Below, piece after piece: positions 56,261 through 64,000 of a stretch of DNA of 64,000 nt. The stretch comes from Lachnospiraceae bacterium (GTDB lineage Bacteria; Bacillota; Clostridia; Lachnospirales; Lachnospiraceae). The stretch covers positions 1 through 64,000 of the forward strand of contig JAETRI010000001.1 in NCBI GenBank assembly GCA_021770245.1. The letters run 5' to 3'. Both the position numbers and the translations under genes were made by a program. How positions within the stretch are numbered: position 1 is the stretch's first letter; every line of letters starts with the position of its first letter. Below the pieces are notes generated by a model that worked only from the letters and a program-made list of their open reading frames with translations, was not told the DNA's origin and ran no database searches.

Positions 56261-58195
56261 CTACTGTACTTTCTGTAACCTGGCAGATTTTAAATATTCA
56301 TACAGCTTCCTGGTATATCGGTAGTGCGGATCCGAAAGGTCGCCAAACTCATTTCCCACCCTGTCGCGCATAAATTCCACCAGCGCAGGATCTGCTATCT
56401 CATCAGGCAGTATTTCCCTGTCCTCCATATCAAGCCACATCTCCTGATTCTCCGGGAAACGAATCAGTTTGTATCCCTCCTTAATGATTCCGCGAAATCC
56501 TATCCAGGTTTTCCACATAAGATCCTCATTATTTTCGAACTTATGTTGAATCTCTTCGCAGAATCTCTGGCTATATGGATGATCATTTTGAACTAATGCA
56601 TAATCTGAAAAAATTCTCCCGAAATTTTCTTCTGTTGGGTATAAAATATAAGTGATCAGTTCATAGAAGTGTAAGTACGAAAAATATTCTTTATAGCTTC
56701 CTCTCCTTACATCCCCGTCCTTGATAAAGCAAAAAGCATGGAGCCGGTGTTCAGAATATGGAGGCCAATAAAGTCCATGATCGCTCATAAAAATTCTGCT
56801 GGCTTTCTCTCCCAAAAAAGATTGATACCAAAGAATTTGTCCTTCTAAATAAGCTGCAGATTCTCTTCTCTGGCTATCATATTTCGTTAAGTCATTTAGG
56901 AACGCAGTGGGACCCACGTACATTTCTTCTGACTCACCGTTCCAATATGGCTCATGTAATTCACAATCCATATGGCAAATGATAAATTTCTTTTTCCCGT
57001 TATTATCCAGCATTTGAGCAAGAGATTCCCACAAATACATTGCTGCGGGCGGATATGCATTTTTTACTGTGTAAGCCAATTCTTTCAGATATTTTTTCCG
57101 GGTATAGTTTTCCCCAATTTCACATATCTGATAATTCTCTTCTTCAAGAAGGGCAATGGTTTTCCCATCCTTGAAGAAATTACCGTCTTCTGCATCCCGA
57201 TACATTCTACCTTCGTAATAAGGAAGGCCTGTAAACATTGCCTTGGATGTGGTATCTGTATAGGGAACGTGAGTGTACGTATTCTCGAATTGCAGACTAT
57301 CGGCAGCCTCATTTTCTAAAAAGTGCCATCTTTTAAAGTCTGAATATGGCATAGAGTCACACCAGAAGATTAAAATATCTTTTTCTTTTCTTCTCTGAAG
57401 TTCCTCCTTTATCTGTGAAAACAGTTCTGTAAATTCCTCTTTTGCGCGTTCAAATGGATTTTCCTCATTTCCGACTATATTGGTATACTCGTCAATATAT
57501 TTAAACGCACTTTTATAATCTCTTATCAAGAGATAATTTATAATTAATTTATTAAGATAATATTCTTTTTCCTTTGGATCCGATGCCTTTTTTGCATAAA
57601 ACTTCTTTACCAATATCGCATCATAATTATCACACCGTTTTTCTTTTTCTTTTCTCCAGTACCAAACACATTGCAGACTATTCAATGCAGGTACTCGTTC
57701 TGACAGCCATACCCCCCCCCACTTAATATATTCTTTTAATATTTGTATAGGTGAATTTGCAATACTCTTTACAACAACTCTCTTATATTCTCTTTCTATA
57801 AGTTCATAAACATCCAATATTTCGTATGAAACATTTTCTTTGATTAAATACATCTGTGCAAGATAACGCAGATCATTGGAGACAATTACCAATCTGTCAA
57901 TCGAAAGCTGGGCAATCTCATGTATCTGCTCCTCGCCTTTGAATTCCTGCCCCGGATCACATCTCCAATTCTCCGGTTTGGCATATTCACGGATCAAAGC
58001 GTTACATTTAGAAGGAAAGCATTTTGAAAACCGATCCACATCCCTCTTATAGCCGAAAACTGCCACTTTGCTTTCCTGTCCTAGAGCATATTTTTTGACT
58101 ATCCTTTTCAAAAACATGTCTGAAAGAAAATATGTCCTTTTGTCAGGCGCAATGACCCGGGAAAGGATTGCTTCCGCCCTTACGTTTATATCCAT
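56261..58195 (-). CDS. Alkaline phosphatase superfamily protein, cytosolic, with poly-G tract
   Basis: 644 residues. The C-terminal 370 residues form a sulfatase/phosphoethanolamine-transferase-like core: ILIFWCDSMPYSD (metal Asp), YTDTTSKAMFTGLP with the nucleophile Thr, HMDCELHEPY and IFMSDHGLYW (metal Asp-His). The N-terminal 270 residues are unrecognised, contain Rossmann-like VAVFGYKRDVDRF and short helical repeats. No signal peptide or membrane anchor, unlike LTA synthase or EptA. Placed after the phosphonate genes, it might handle a phosphono- or phospho-ethanolamine group (inference). G9 at 57712-57720 makes it potentially phase-variable at about codon 160. Confidence 0.78.
   Translation of the reverse strand: MDINVRAEAILSRVIAPDKRTYFLSDMFLKRIVKKYALGQESKVAVFGYKRDVDRFSKCFPSKCNALIREYAKPENWRCDPGQEFKGEEQIHEIAQLSIDRLVIVSNDLRYLAQMYLIKENVSYEILDVYELIEREYKRVVVKSIANSPIQILKEYIKWGGVWLSERVPALNSLQCVWYWRKEKEKRCDNYDAILVKKFYAKKASDPKEKEYYLNKLIINYLLIRDYKSAFKYIDEYTNIVGNEENPFERAKEEFTELFSQIKEELQRRKEKDILIFWCDSMPYSDFKRWHFLENEAADSLQFENTYTHVPYTDTTSKAMFTGLPYYEGRMYRDAEDGNFFKDGKTIALLEEENYQICEIGENYTRKKYLKELAYTVKNAYPPAAMYLWESLAQMLDNNGKKKFIICHMDCELHEPYWNGESEEMYVGPTAFLNDLTKYDSQRRESAAYLEGQILWYQSFLGEKASRIFMSDHGLYWPPYSEHRLHAFCFIKDGDVRRGSYKEYFSYLHFYELITYILYPTEENFGRIFSDYALVQNDHPYSQRFCEEIQHKFENNEDLMWKTWIGFRGIIKEGYKLIRFPENQEMWLDMEDREILPDEIADPALVEFMRDRVGNEFGDLSDPHYRYTRKLYEYLKSARLQKVQ
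57712..57720 (-). repeat. Poly-G9 tract inside the alkaline phosphatase-like gene
   Basis: C9 on the plus strand, G9 in coding sense, encoding W-G-G-V. In frame as sequenced; a slip truncates the protein before its catalytic domain. Confidence 0.8.
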
Positions 58196-58250
58196 TTATA
58201 ATACCTCTTCCTCAGCAATACAAATTTTTCAATTTTCCTATATATTCTCT

Positions 58251-59525
58251 TTAATTAAATAAAAAAGGATTTTTACGCAGGAACAAGGCCCCTGCTCTCC
58301 CATGAAACATTGCGTTTTTATTCATTCCTTCATCCTCAGACCACTTCCACACCAATGACTGATATTTGTTTTGCAGCTCAATATCTTCCGGTGTGTCAAT
58401 CCATTCTCCGTCTATTCTTGCATTCATCTCCACAGCCAAGTCCAAAATTTCTTCAGGAGTATTTTCCACCACTTCAATTCCCAGTTCTTTATATTTGTGT
58501 CCGTCAAAATTTACCTGCTTCTCGATTAACATCATTTCCTTTATGGAGAGATATCTTTTGTCCTTTTTTGAATAATATTTTTTAAAAATAACCAGGTTTA
58601 ATGGGTTCTGCGGATGCGTCCCCCACATATCGCTAAACGCCGGAATCACGTTCTTTAAAGCAACGGGTCTGTTAAGTGCCATGGGAAACACACAGGTTCC
58701 GTTGGAATCGCCTATATAAAACTTGCAGTCTCTCATCAAAACAAGATCCATCAATTCATCGTAATACTTATTGGAATAATCTATACAATTTTGAAAACTT
58801 ACCTTTCCCTGGACATACCTCCCCATCCTGACCAGCGTAATCCCTTTCTTCTGGAAATACTCTGCTACCAGATTCAGTTTATTGATATCCGAATCCCTGT
58901 AATCATGATAGCTGCAGTCATTCTGCGGTTCCGTTACAGCCAGAAAAGCCGGATCTCTGCTGGACACACACAAAAAGGGGGCTTTTATTCCCATTAACCG
59001 TTTCTTTTCCTGTCCTTCCGCCTCCTCCTCAGAGGTAAGTTCAAAGTATTGAACCGTATCCTCCGAATGCAGCAGCCGATCCATATTTCTTCGCGCATAC
59101 TGATCCCAGTATTTCATAAAATAAACTTTGGGAAAACGCTGCAGTGTATCGATCCACATATCAACATTATTTTCATTTATAATCTGAATATGTCTTCCCA
59201 TAATTTCCGACAGCCTTGCATTGTGGTTGACACAATCCGATAAAACAAAAACATCTAAAATGCCATTTTCCGCATTTATACGTGAATCCTCTACCGCCGT
59301 GAGATATCTTGGGACATATTCCCCAATTCTCGTGCTCCATAGCTTATGCACCCTGATTTCCTTGTAACGTGCTGCAATTTCCTGATAGAAGTCGTCATAC
59401 TTATTTCTGTTTATACGAAATCCGGAATCTTTTTCTATGGAGAGGATCTGGATCACCTGCTTTTTTCTTCCAAACAGTCCGTGTCTGGCAAACAATCGCA
59501 CCGCTCTGCATACGATTTGAATCAA
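58251..59525 (-). CDS. TIGR04372-like putative glycosyltransferase
   Basis: 424 residues, soluble. FLCVSSRDPAFL, NDCSYHDYRDSDINKL, LVRMGRYVQGKV, CIDYSNKYYDELMDLVL and DCKFYIGDSNGT follow the pattern I know for TIGR04372 proteins: a GT-B-like fold with the sugar-nucleotide site in the C-terminal half. Such genes occur in capsule and O-antigen loci. The start is TTG at 59525, six bases after GGAGGGG. It is 13 bases after the transketolase B gene, so it is in that operon. Donor and acceptor are unknown. Confidence 0.75.
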   Translation of the reverse strand: MIQIVCRAVRLFARHGLFGRKKQVIQILSIEKDSGFRINRNKYDDFYQEIAARYKEIRVHKLWSTRIGEYVPRYLTAVEDSRINAENGILDVFVLSDCVNHNARLSEIMGRHIQIINENNVDMWIDTLQRFPKVYFMKYWDQYARRNMDRLLHSEDTVQYFELTSEEEAEGQEKKRLMGIKAPFLCVSSRDPAFLAVTEPQNDCSYHDYRDSDINKLNLVAEYFQKKGITLVRMGRYVQGKVSFQNCIDYSNKYYDELMDLVLMRDCKFYIGDSNGTCVFPMALNRPVALKNVIPAFSDMWGTHPQNPLNLVIFKKYYSKKDKRYLSIKEMMLIEKQVNFDGHKYKELGIEVVENTPEEILDLAVEMNARIDGEWIDTPEDIELQNKYQSLVWKWSEDEGMNKNAMFHGRAGALFLRKNPFLFN

Positions 59526-59538
59526 AAAAACCCCTCCT

Positions 59539-60462
59539 CTATATGGAACCGTCTAAGAATTCCCTGATTTTAAGCGCAATTTGATCAGATCTAATGCCAT
59601 TGGCATATCTGACATTCTGCAACGTGCCATAATCCGTTGCGAAGACATCATTCAATCCTATTTTTACGGAAGGGAACATCACCTTTTCATCCGCCAGAGC
59701 TTCTGCGATTACACTGTATAAGCCGCCTATGACATTATGTTCCTCGACCGTAGCAAATTTCTTTGTTTTGTCCAACAATCTTATAATCTCTTTTTTATCA
59801 ACAGGCTTTAGCGTATGAACACTCACCACCTCAATACTTATTCCGGCGCATTCCAGTTCGGCGGCCGCATCCATCACTTCAGTGATTATGGAACCTGTAA
59901 CAAAAACCGTGATGTTTCTTCCTTCTTTCACCACTGCCGGAGCGCCAAGGGAAAACGAGGGCGGAGCATTATAGTATTCTTTTGAATTATTGCTTAAACG
60001 GATATATACAGGGCCCTCTATTTCGCAGGCCTTTTCCATCATCCATTCCACTTCCGTCCGGGTTGCAGGAGAAAATACCGTTAGATTAGGCAGGCTTCTT
60101 AAAATCCCAATATCCTCCGTAGTATGGTGAGAAGGGCCGAGAGTACTATAGGTTAAGCCGGAGCCTATTCCTATCAGTTTAACATTTTGATTTTGAAAGC
60201 AGATATCATCTCTTAAAAACTCATATGCCCGGTATACAATAAATGCACTTATGGTATATGCAAACGGTATTTTCCCGCAGCTGGCCATACCTGCTGCCGC
60301 AGCGACCATATTCTCTTCGGAAATACCAAAGTTAAAGTATCGCCCCGGAAAATCCCTCCGGAAATCATCATAGACAATCAGCCCATTATCCGAAACGAGC
60401 GACACCACTTCCGTATTTCTTTTTGCCAAATCGTATAACTTTTTTAAATAAGTATCTCTCAT
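59539..60462 (-). CDS. Transketolase C-terminal subunit
   Basis: 307 residues. Pyrimidine-binding domain with FNFGISEENMVAAAAGMAS (catalytic Glu) and the C-terminal transketolase domain with IEVVSVHTLKPVDKKEI and VEEHNVIGGL. It forms the ThDP active site with the subunit at 60459-61283, which it overlaps by four bases. Split transketolases in glycan loci move two-carbon units to make unusual ketoses such as sedoheptulose phosphate or branched sugars. Here it may supply the substrate of the GmhA-like domain (inference). Confidence 0.9.
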   Translation of the reverse strand: MRDTYLKKLYDLAKRNTEVVSLVSDNGLIVYDDFRRDFPGRYFNFGISEENMVAAAAGMASCGKIPFAYTISAFIVYRAYEFLRDDICFQNQNVKLIGIGSGLTYSTLGPSHHTTEDIGILRSLPNLTVFSPATRTEVEWMMEKACEIEGPVYIRLSNNSKEYYNAPPSFSLGAPAVVKEGRNITVFVTGSIITEVMDAAAELECAGISIEVVSVHTLKPVDKKEIIRLLDKTKKFATVEEHNVIGGLYSVIAEALADEKVMFPSVKIGLNDVFATDYGTLQNVRYANGIRSDQIALKIREFLDGSI

Positions 60463-61283
60463 AAGATTAATTCCTCATCCGAAATACCCAATTCCGATTG
60501 AAGTATTTCTAATTCCTTCTCATCGGGCATGCGATAATGCCAGATGGGGACTCCCTCCATGAAAGATACTCCATGGCCTTTTATCGTATGGGAGATAATA
60601 AGCCGGGGAACATCCCTGCGATTTTCTTTCAATAATGTCCGCTCAATTTCGTCCAGATCATGTCCGTTTATCTCGTCCACATCGAAACCAAATGCGCCCC
60701 ACTTCTCTCTCCATGAGGTTATTCCCATAATTTCTTCAACCGTATCCATCGCCTGCAGTCGGTTGTCGTCTATTATCACGACAAGATTATCTAGCTTAAA
60801 TTTATATGCCGCCATTGCAGCTTCCCATATTGTGCCCTCCTGGCATTCCCCATCTCCTAAAATCACGTATATTTTGTTATCATAATTGTTCATCTTACAT
60901 GCCATCGCGATACCTACGGCAAAGGACATTCCGTGTCCCAGGGAGCCTGTTGAAGCCTCTATTCCCGGAGCAGCGCTCATCCGGGGTTCTCCACCCAGAT
61001 GAGAACCCGGCTGGCAGAATCCGTTTAATTTTTCATCATTGATTAATCCTATCCGATTTAATATGACATACAGAGCCAGACTTGCATGTCCCTTACTCAG
61101 AATCATGCGGTCTCTCGACTTCTTCCATGGTTCCTTCGCATCATATTGCAAAATCCCTTTACAATACAGTACATATAATAAATCAATCACAGAAAAAGCC
61201 GATGCCAAATGGGCCGAGCCGGCTCGATATGCAGTAAGAAATATTTTTTTCTTCAGCTCTCTGATTTCATCCCTATCGTCCAT
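60459..61283 (-). CDS. Transketolase N-terminal (ThDP-binding) subunit
   Basis: 274 residues. SAHLASAFSVIDLLYVLY, ILSKGHASLALYVIL, GSLGHGMSFAVG and the ThDP-Mg motif VILGDGECQEGTIWEA...VIIDDNRLQ are all present; IISHTIKGHGVSFME closes the domain. It pairs with the C-terminal subunit just downstream. As it lies inside a sugar operon, a dedicated role is more likely than pentose-phosphate housekeeping. Ribosome site AAAAGGAAATG. Confidence 0.9.
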   Translation of the reverse strand: MDDRDEIRELKKKIFLTAYRAGSAHLASAFSVIDLLYVLYCKGILQYDAKEPWKKSRDRMILSKGHASLALYVILNRIGLINDEKLNGFCQPGSHLGGEPRMSAAPGIEASTGSLGHGMSFAVGIAMACKMNNYDNKIYVILGDGECQEGTIWEAAMAAYKFKLDNLVVIIDDNRLQAMDTVEEIMGITSWREKWGAFGFDVDEINGHDLDEIERTLLKENRRDVPRLIISHTIKGHGVSFMEGVPIWHYRMPDEKELEILQSELGISDEELIL

Positions 61284-61298
61284 TCATCTCATTTCCTT

Positions 61299-62363
61299 TT
61301 AGATAAAATTGACATGACCGCCCGGATTTTTTATTTCCTCCAGGTAGCGGTTCATTTCGTCCAGTCGGCATAGTTCTCTGCAGTTTTTTTCCAGATCCAT
61401 ATTCATAAAATACTCCACAACTTTTTTGCGGCGGCTTCCTTCCCAAATATCTACAAAACTTTCCTCGTTAATGTTCCCATACTTCAATTCCTCTTTGCCC
61501 ATAAATACAATACAGGGCCATAGATTCCCTTTGGCATCTATATAGACCATGAATGGCAGCGCCCAGCAATGTCTGTAGCATCTTTCACCCTCTAATTTCT
61601 GCATAGCATGAGCTCTGAAATACACCTTATAATCATCGGTTTCCAATTCCTTTACTTCATTTTCCAATTCCAGCATCTCTTTATAGTCCACCTGTAAAAT
61701 GTGCTGGCTTTGCGGGTGCTGCGAAAAGGGCTTTATCGTAAAATAATCTACTCCTATTCTCCGAAGTTCCTTTCCCATCTGCACAATTTCATTTTTATTA
61801 TCCGGAAGTAAAAGCAGCTGTACGCCCAATGTGGTGTGCAGGCCCTGTTCCTTCTTAACCTTTACAGCAGCCTCCATATTGGTCAAAACCTTAGACAGGT
61901 CACCCGGCCTGCCGCGCTGGATTTTATTGTATGTCTCCTCCGTAATGCCTGCCGTGCTAAATCTGATCCATGTTAGAGAACCGAGACATTCCTTGGAGAT
62001 TTCGGGAGTCAGCAGGACGCCGTTTGTCGATACTGCCACATCTATGCCCAGCTGTTTTGTTCGATTTATAATATCAGGAGCGTCCTTATGAAGAAGAGGT
62101 TCACCCTCCCCGGCGTAGATAATGCTTTTTACCCCTCTTGGCGCCAGTTCGCTCAAATTATCCTGCAATATCCTGCTGTCTAATATATATGGCTTATAAC
62201 CTGTATAGTCTACCGCACAGAATATGCAGCGATGATTACACGCATTGGTCAGGCCGATCTCCAGTTCGATCGGATAGATATTTTCCCCCTTCATCCATCT
62301 GGACACAACATCCGGATGATAAATTAATTTGTGTGAATCCATTCTGATATTTTCTGCCATCAT
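61299..62363 (-). CDS. Radical SAM/SPASM protein
   Basis: About 354 residues. The 4Fe-4S motif is CNHRCIFC (Cys-x3-Cys-x2-Cys) near residue 45, followed by IIYAGEGEPLLH and a C-terminal SPASM-like cysteine set (CYRHCWALPF, LWPCIVF, CRELCRLDE) that holds further clusters. Such enzymes do radical epimerisation, dehydrogenation or C-C chemistry on peptides or sugars; in glycan loci some act on sugar nucleotides. The start is uncertain: ATG 62378 overlaps the upstream stop (ATGA), while 62363 has GGGAGAGAA before it. Operon position suggests a sugar substrate. Confidence 0.85.
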   Translation of the reverse strand: MMAENIRMDSHKLIYHPDVVSRWMKGENIYPIELEIGLTNACNHRCIFCAVDYTGYKPYILDSRILQDNLSELAPRGVKSIIYAGEGEPLLHKDAPDIINRTKQLGIDVAVSTNGVLLTPEISKECLGSLTWIRFSTAGITEETYNKIQRGRPGDLSKVLTNMEAAVKVKKEQGLHTTLGVQLLLLPDNKNEIVQMGKELRRIGVDYFTIKPFSQHPQSQHILQVDYKEMLELENEVKELETDDYKVYFRAHAMQKLEGERCYRHCWALPFMVYIDAKGNLWPCIVFMGKEELKYGNINEESFVDIWEGSRRKKVVEYFMNMDLEKNCRELCRLDEMNRYLEEIKNPGGHVNFI

Positions 62364-62374
62364 TTCTCTCCCAC

Positions 62375-63907
62375 TCATACATTCATTAAAGTACTTGCGT
62401 ATTTTAATACATTAACCTTCTGTATCGCTTCTTTATTTCCGACAATATTAGCCCCCAATGCACCTCCTATATTGCCGGCAAATGTTCCGATTTCTACCGG
62501 TGCGCCGACTGCGACAAAAATCCCTGCAACGGCAAAGAAAGAATCCCCGGCCCCGATTGTATCTTTTACATTCAATGTGAATGCCGGACAGTTTTGTATC
62601 TCATTCCCATCTATCCCATAAGCCCCCCTTGATCCCCTTGTCAGCCAGCCGTTTCCGCGCAGATGGCCGGACAGTTCTTTTAGCCCTTGCTCTTCGTCCA
62701 TCGCATATTCCGGAAAAGCGAGCTTTAATTCCTGTTGGTCCAGGGTGAAAACATCCGCCCGGGAATATTTCGTGATAATATTCAGCCCCTTATTTGTCGA
62801 GTTTGTCTGGCAATTTAGCGCGAGAAATTTTGCTTTCTGTTCCACAATATCAATAATTTCTCTGTCTATCAGACCATGTCCGAAATCGCATAAAAATACC
62901 ACGTCATAATCGGTTATTTTTTCTTCCAGCCTCTCTTTATAATTCCTATATAACCCTTCCTCAAAGCTTACCTTCTCAGGAATATTATTGATGGCAAAAA
63001 TTTTCTTATATTCTTCCCTTTTTTCATTCCGTGTAAGATATCTATGCTTGACTATGGTTGGAAATACCGAACTGTACATCAGTTTCAGCTGTATGTTATC
63101 CCCCAGCTCATCAAACAAATGCAGCCTTATATCCTCCTCGTCTCCAATGATGGACATAAGCGTTACATTCTCTGAGAAAGTGGAGAGATGTCTTGCGATG
63201 GCGACAGCTCCCCCAAAGTATTCCTCCGAATGAGAAAGCCTCGCCGAATACCCCATGTCCTTTGACATCATCCCCTGCACATTACAATAAGTATATTTAT
63301 CTATGATGACATCGCCAATAACGAGTACCTTGAGGCCGCTAATCTTGTCGGCATAGGTTCGGATCTCGTCCATCGTATGTCTGGCCTTAAAGTCCTCCAT
63401 GTATTGCCTGACTTCATTTGACAAGCCGGACATTGCCGTATTAATCAACCTCGTCGAGCTAAAAACCGCACCTGTCGTAAAGCTTATCCTGCCTCCATGT
63501 TTCTCTACCAGTTCCTTTTCTTCCGTAATCTTTCCTGTGATATCATCTTCTGCTTTGGCATACTCCTCCCCTTTCACATAGATATCAGGTTCAACGCATT
63601 CAATAATATCATCTACCGTATAGCCTTCCGAGAGCATCACATAGTCAACACAGGACAATGCCGCCAAAACCTTCATACGCATCTCATCGTCAAAATATGG
63701 TCTTCCGGGTCCTTTGCGCACATATCGGGAGGCTGTAATAGAAACGACTAAAATATCCGCCATCCCTTTTGCCTGCTGCAAATGGATAATGTGCCCCGGA
63801 TGTATCAGATCAAATACGCCGTGACATAACGCAACGGTCTTGCCTCTTTTGACCAACTCAGGCTTTATTTCTTCTAAATATGTTTTTTTTGAAACAATTT
63901 TCTCCAT
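62375..63907 (-). CDS. Cytidylyltransferase-PfkB kinase fusion (HldE-like, reversed order)
   Basis: About 510 residues. Residues 1-150 are a cytidylyltransferase-type domain with VALCHGVFDLIHPGHIIHL (H-x-G-H) and a K-G-E-E-Y loop; residues 190-505 are a PfkB/RfaE-type kinase with DVIIDKYTYCNV, FGGAVAIARHLS and DTIGAGDSFFAV. HldE has the same two activities in the opposite order (kinase first) and makes ADP-heptose. This enzyme may thus phosphorylate and activate a heptose-like sugar. Start 63907 follows GAGAAGGACAG; an ATG at 63928 is an alternative. An A8 run lies near codon 6. Confidence 0.88.
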   Translation of the reverse strand: MEKIVSKKTYLEEIKPELVKRGKTVALCHGVFDLIHPGHIIHLQQAKGMADILVVSITASRYVRKGPGRPYFDDEMRMKVLAALSCVDYVMLSEGYTVDDIIECVEPDIYVKGEEYAKAEDDITGKITEEKELVEKHGGRISFTTGAVFSSTRLINTAMSGLSNEVRQYMEDFKARHTMDEIRTYADKISGLKVLVIGDVIIDKYTYCNVQGMMSKDMGYSARLSHSEEYFGGAVAIARHLSTFSENVTLMSIIGDEEDIRLHLFDELGDNIQLKLMYSSVFPTIVKHRYLTRNEKREEYKKIFAINNIPEKVSFEEGLYRNYKERLEEKITDYDVVFLCDFGHGLIDREIIDIVEQKAKFLALNCQTNSTNKGLNIITKYSRADVFTLDQQELKLAFPEYAMDEEQGLKELSGHLRGNGWLTRGSRGAYGIDGNEIQNCPAFTLNVKDTIGAGDSFFAVAGIFVAVGAPVEIGTFAGNIGGALGANIVGNKEAIQKVNVLKYASTLMNV

Positions 63908-63937
63908 TCTGTCCTTCTCACAATCCATGATCCAAAA

Positions 63938-64000
63938 CTATTTATCGAGATATTTAAACCAGTCTTCCGTAGCAGTGCCAATACTGTCCGGAGTCCAGAC
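63938..64000 (-). CDS. C-terminal end of a gene running off the window
   Basis: The last 20 codons and TAG stop of an open frame, ending VWTPDSIGTATEDWFKYLDK. The T-x-x-W-F-x-x-L tail resembles the end of extended SDR sugar-nucleotide epimerases (GI-x-x-T-x-x-W-F), which would suit a HldD-like step next to the kinase/cytidylyltransferase. Too short to be sure. Confidence 0.4.
   Translation of the reverse strand, partial: VWTPDSIGTATEDWFKYLDK

Noticed and set aside
1..64000. CRISPR arrays, tRNA and rRNA genes
   Set aside because: No regularly spaced direct repeats, cloverleaf tails or rRNA-like stretches were found. The Csx27-like call at 29208 concerns RADAR, not CRISPR.
40447..64000. Standard legionaminic or pseudaminic acid pathway
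   Set aside because: The locus has NeuB, NeuA, PtmE- and PtmA-like genes but no NeuC-type epimerase, no NDP-sugar 4,6-dehydratase and no LegC/PseC aminotransferase in the window, so the name is not used.

Overview
The window looks like a chromosomal surface-glycan and accessory region of an anaerobic Firmicute, most likely a Lachnospiraceae-type Clostridium. This is inferred from strong AGGAGG-type ribosome sites, YesM/YesN-type regulation of a CUT1 sugar transporter, DUF6077/DUF6056-like membrane proteins and FkbH/ACP/MBOAT cassettes; no rRNA or tRNA is present to confirm taxonomy. Most genes lie on the minus strand.

Layout. (1) 1-9.4 kb: polytopic glycan-assembly proteins plus two MBOAT O-acyltransferase/SGNH pairs (3274-4800 with 2200-3261; 6600-8063 with 8071-9261). 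(2) 9.4-18.7 kb: a sugar-use operon with YesN/YesM two-component pair, TIM-barrel isomerase, lipoprotein binding protein, two permeases and a GH127-like hydrolase. (3) 18.9-29 kb: a second glycan block with two GT2 enzymes, a third MBOAT with its own acyl carrier protein and FkbH-type loader, a DUF6056-like membrane protein, a ChbG-type deacetylase, a Nudix hydrolase and a UDP-glucuronate 4-epimerase-like enzyme. (4) 29.2-36.7 kb: a RADAR-type anti-phage locus (RdrA ATPase, RdrB deaminase, a small membrane protein, an upstream helical-repeat protein). (5) 37-40.4 kb: an XRE regulator divergent from three small genes, two of which are paralogues, and an orphan HicB-like gene. (6) 40.4-64 kb: a more AT-rich locus that makes unusual sugars: nonulosonate-type genes (NeuB, NeuA, a HAD-SIS fusion, SDRs, a PtmE-like nucleotidyltransferase), a complete 2-aminoethylphosphonate branch with its own cytidylyltransferase, a split transketolase, a radical SAM protein and a cytidylyltransferase-kinase fusion.

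The strongest unusual signal is at 48519-49296. A short tyrosine recombinase gene is enclosed by long inverted repeats, with an outward-facing promoter just inside the right repeat, at the divergence point of the nonulosonate genes. It reads as a self-inverting promoter switch. Two poly-G9 tracts inside neighbouring genes suggest a second layer of phase variation. Many minus-strand genes also share one of two recurring hairpin leaders that end directly in the Shine-Dalgarno sequence.
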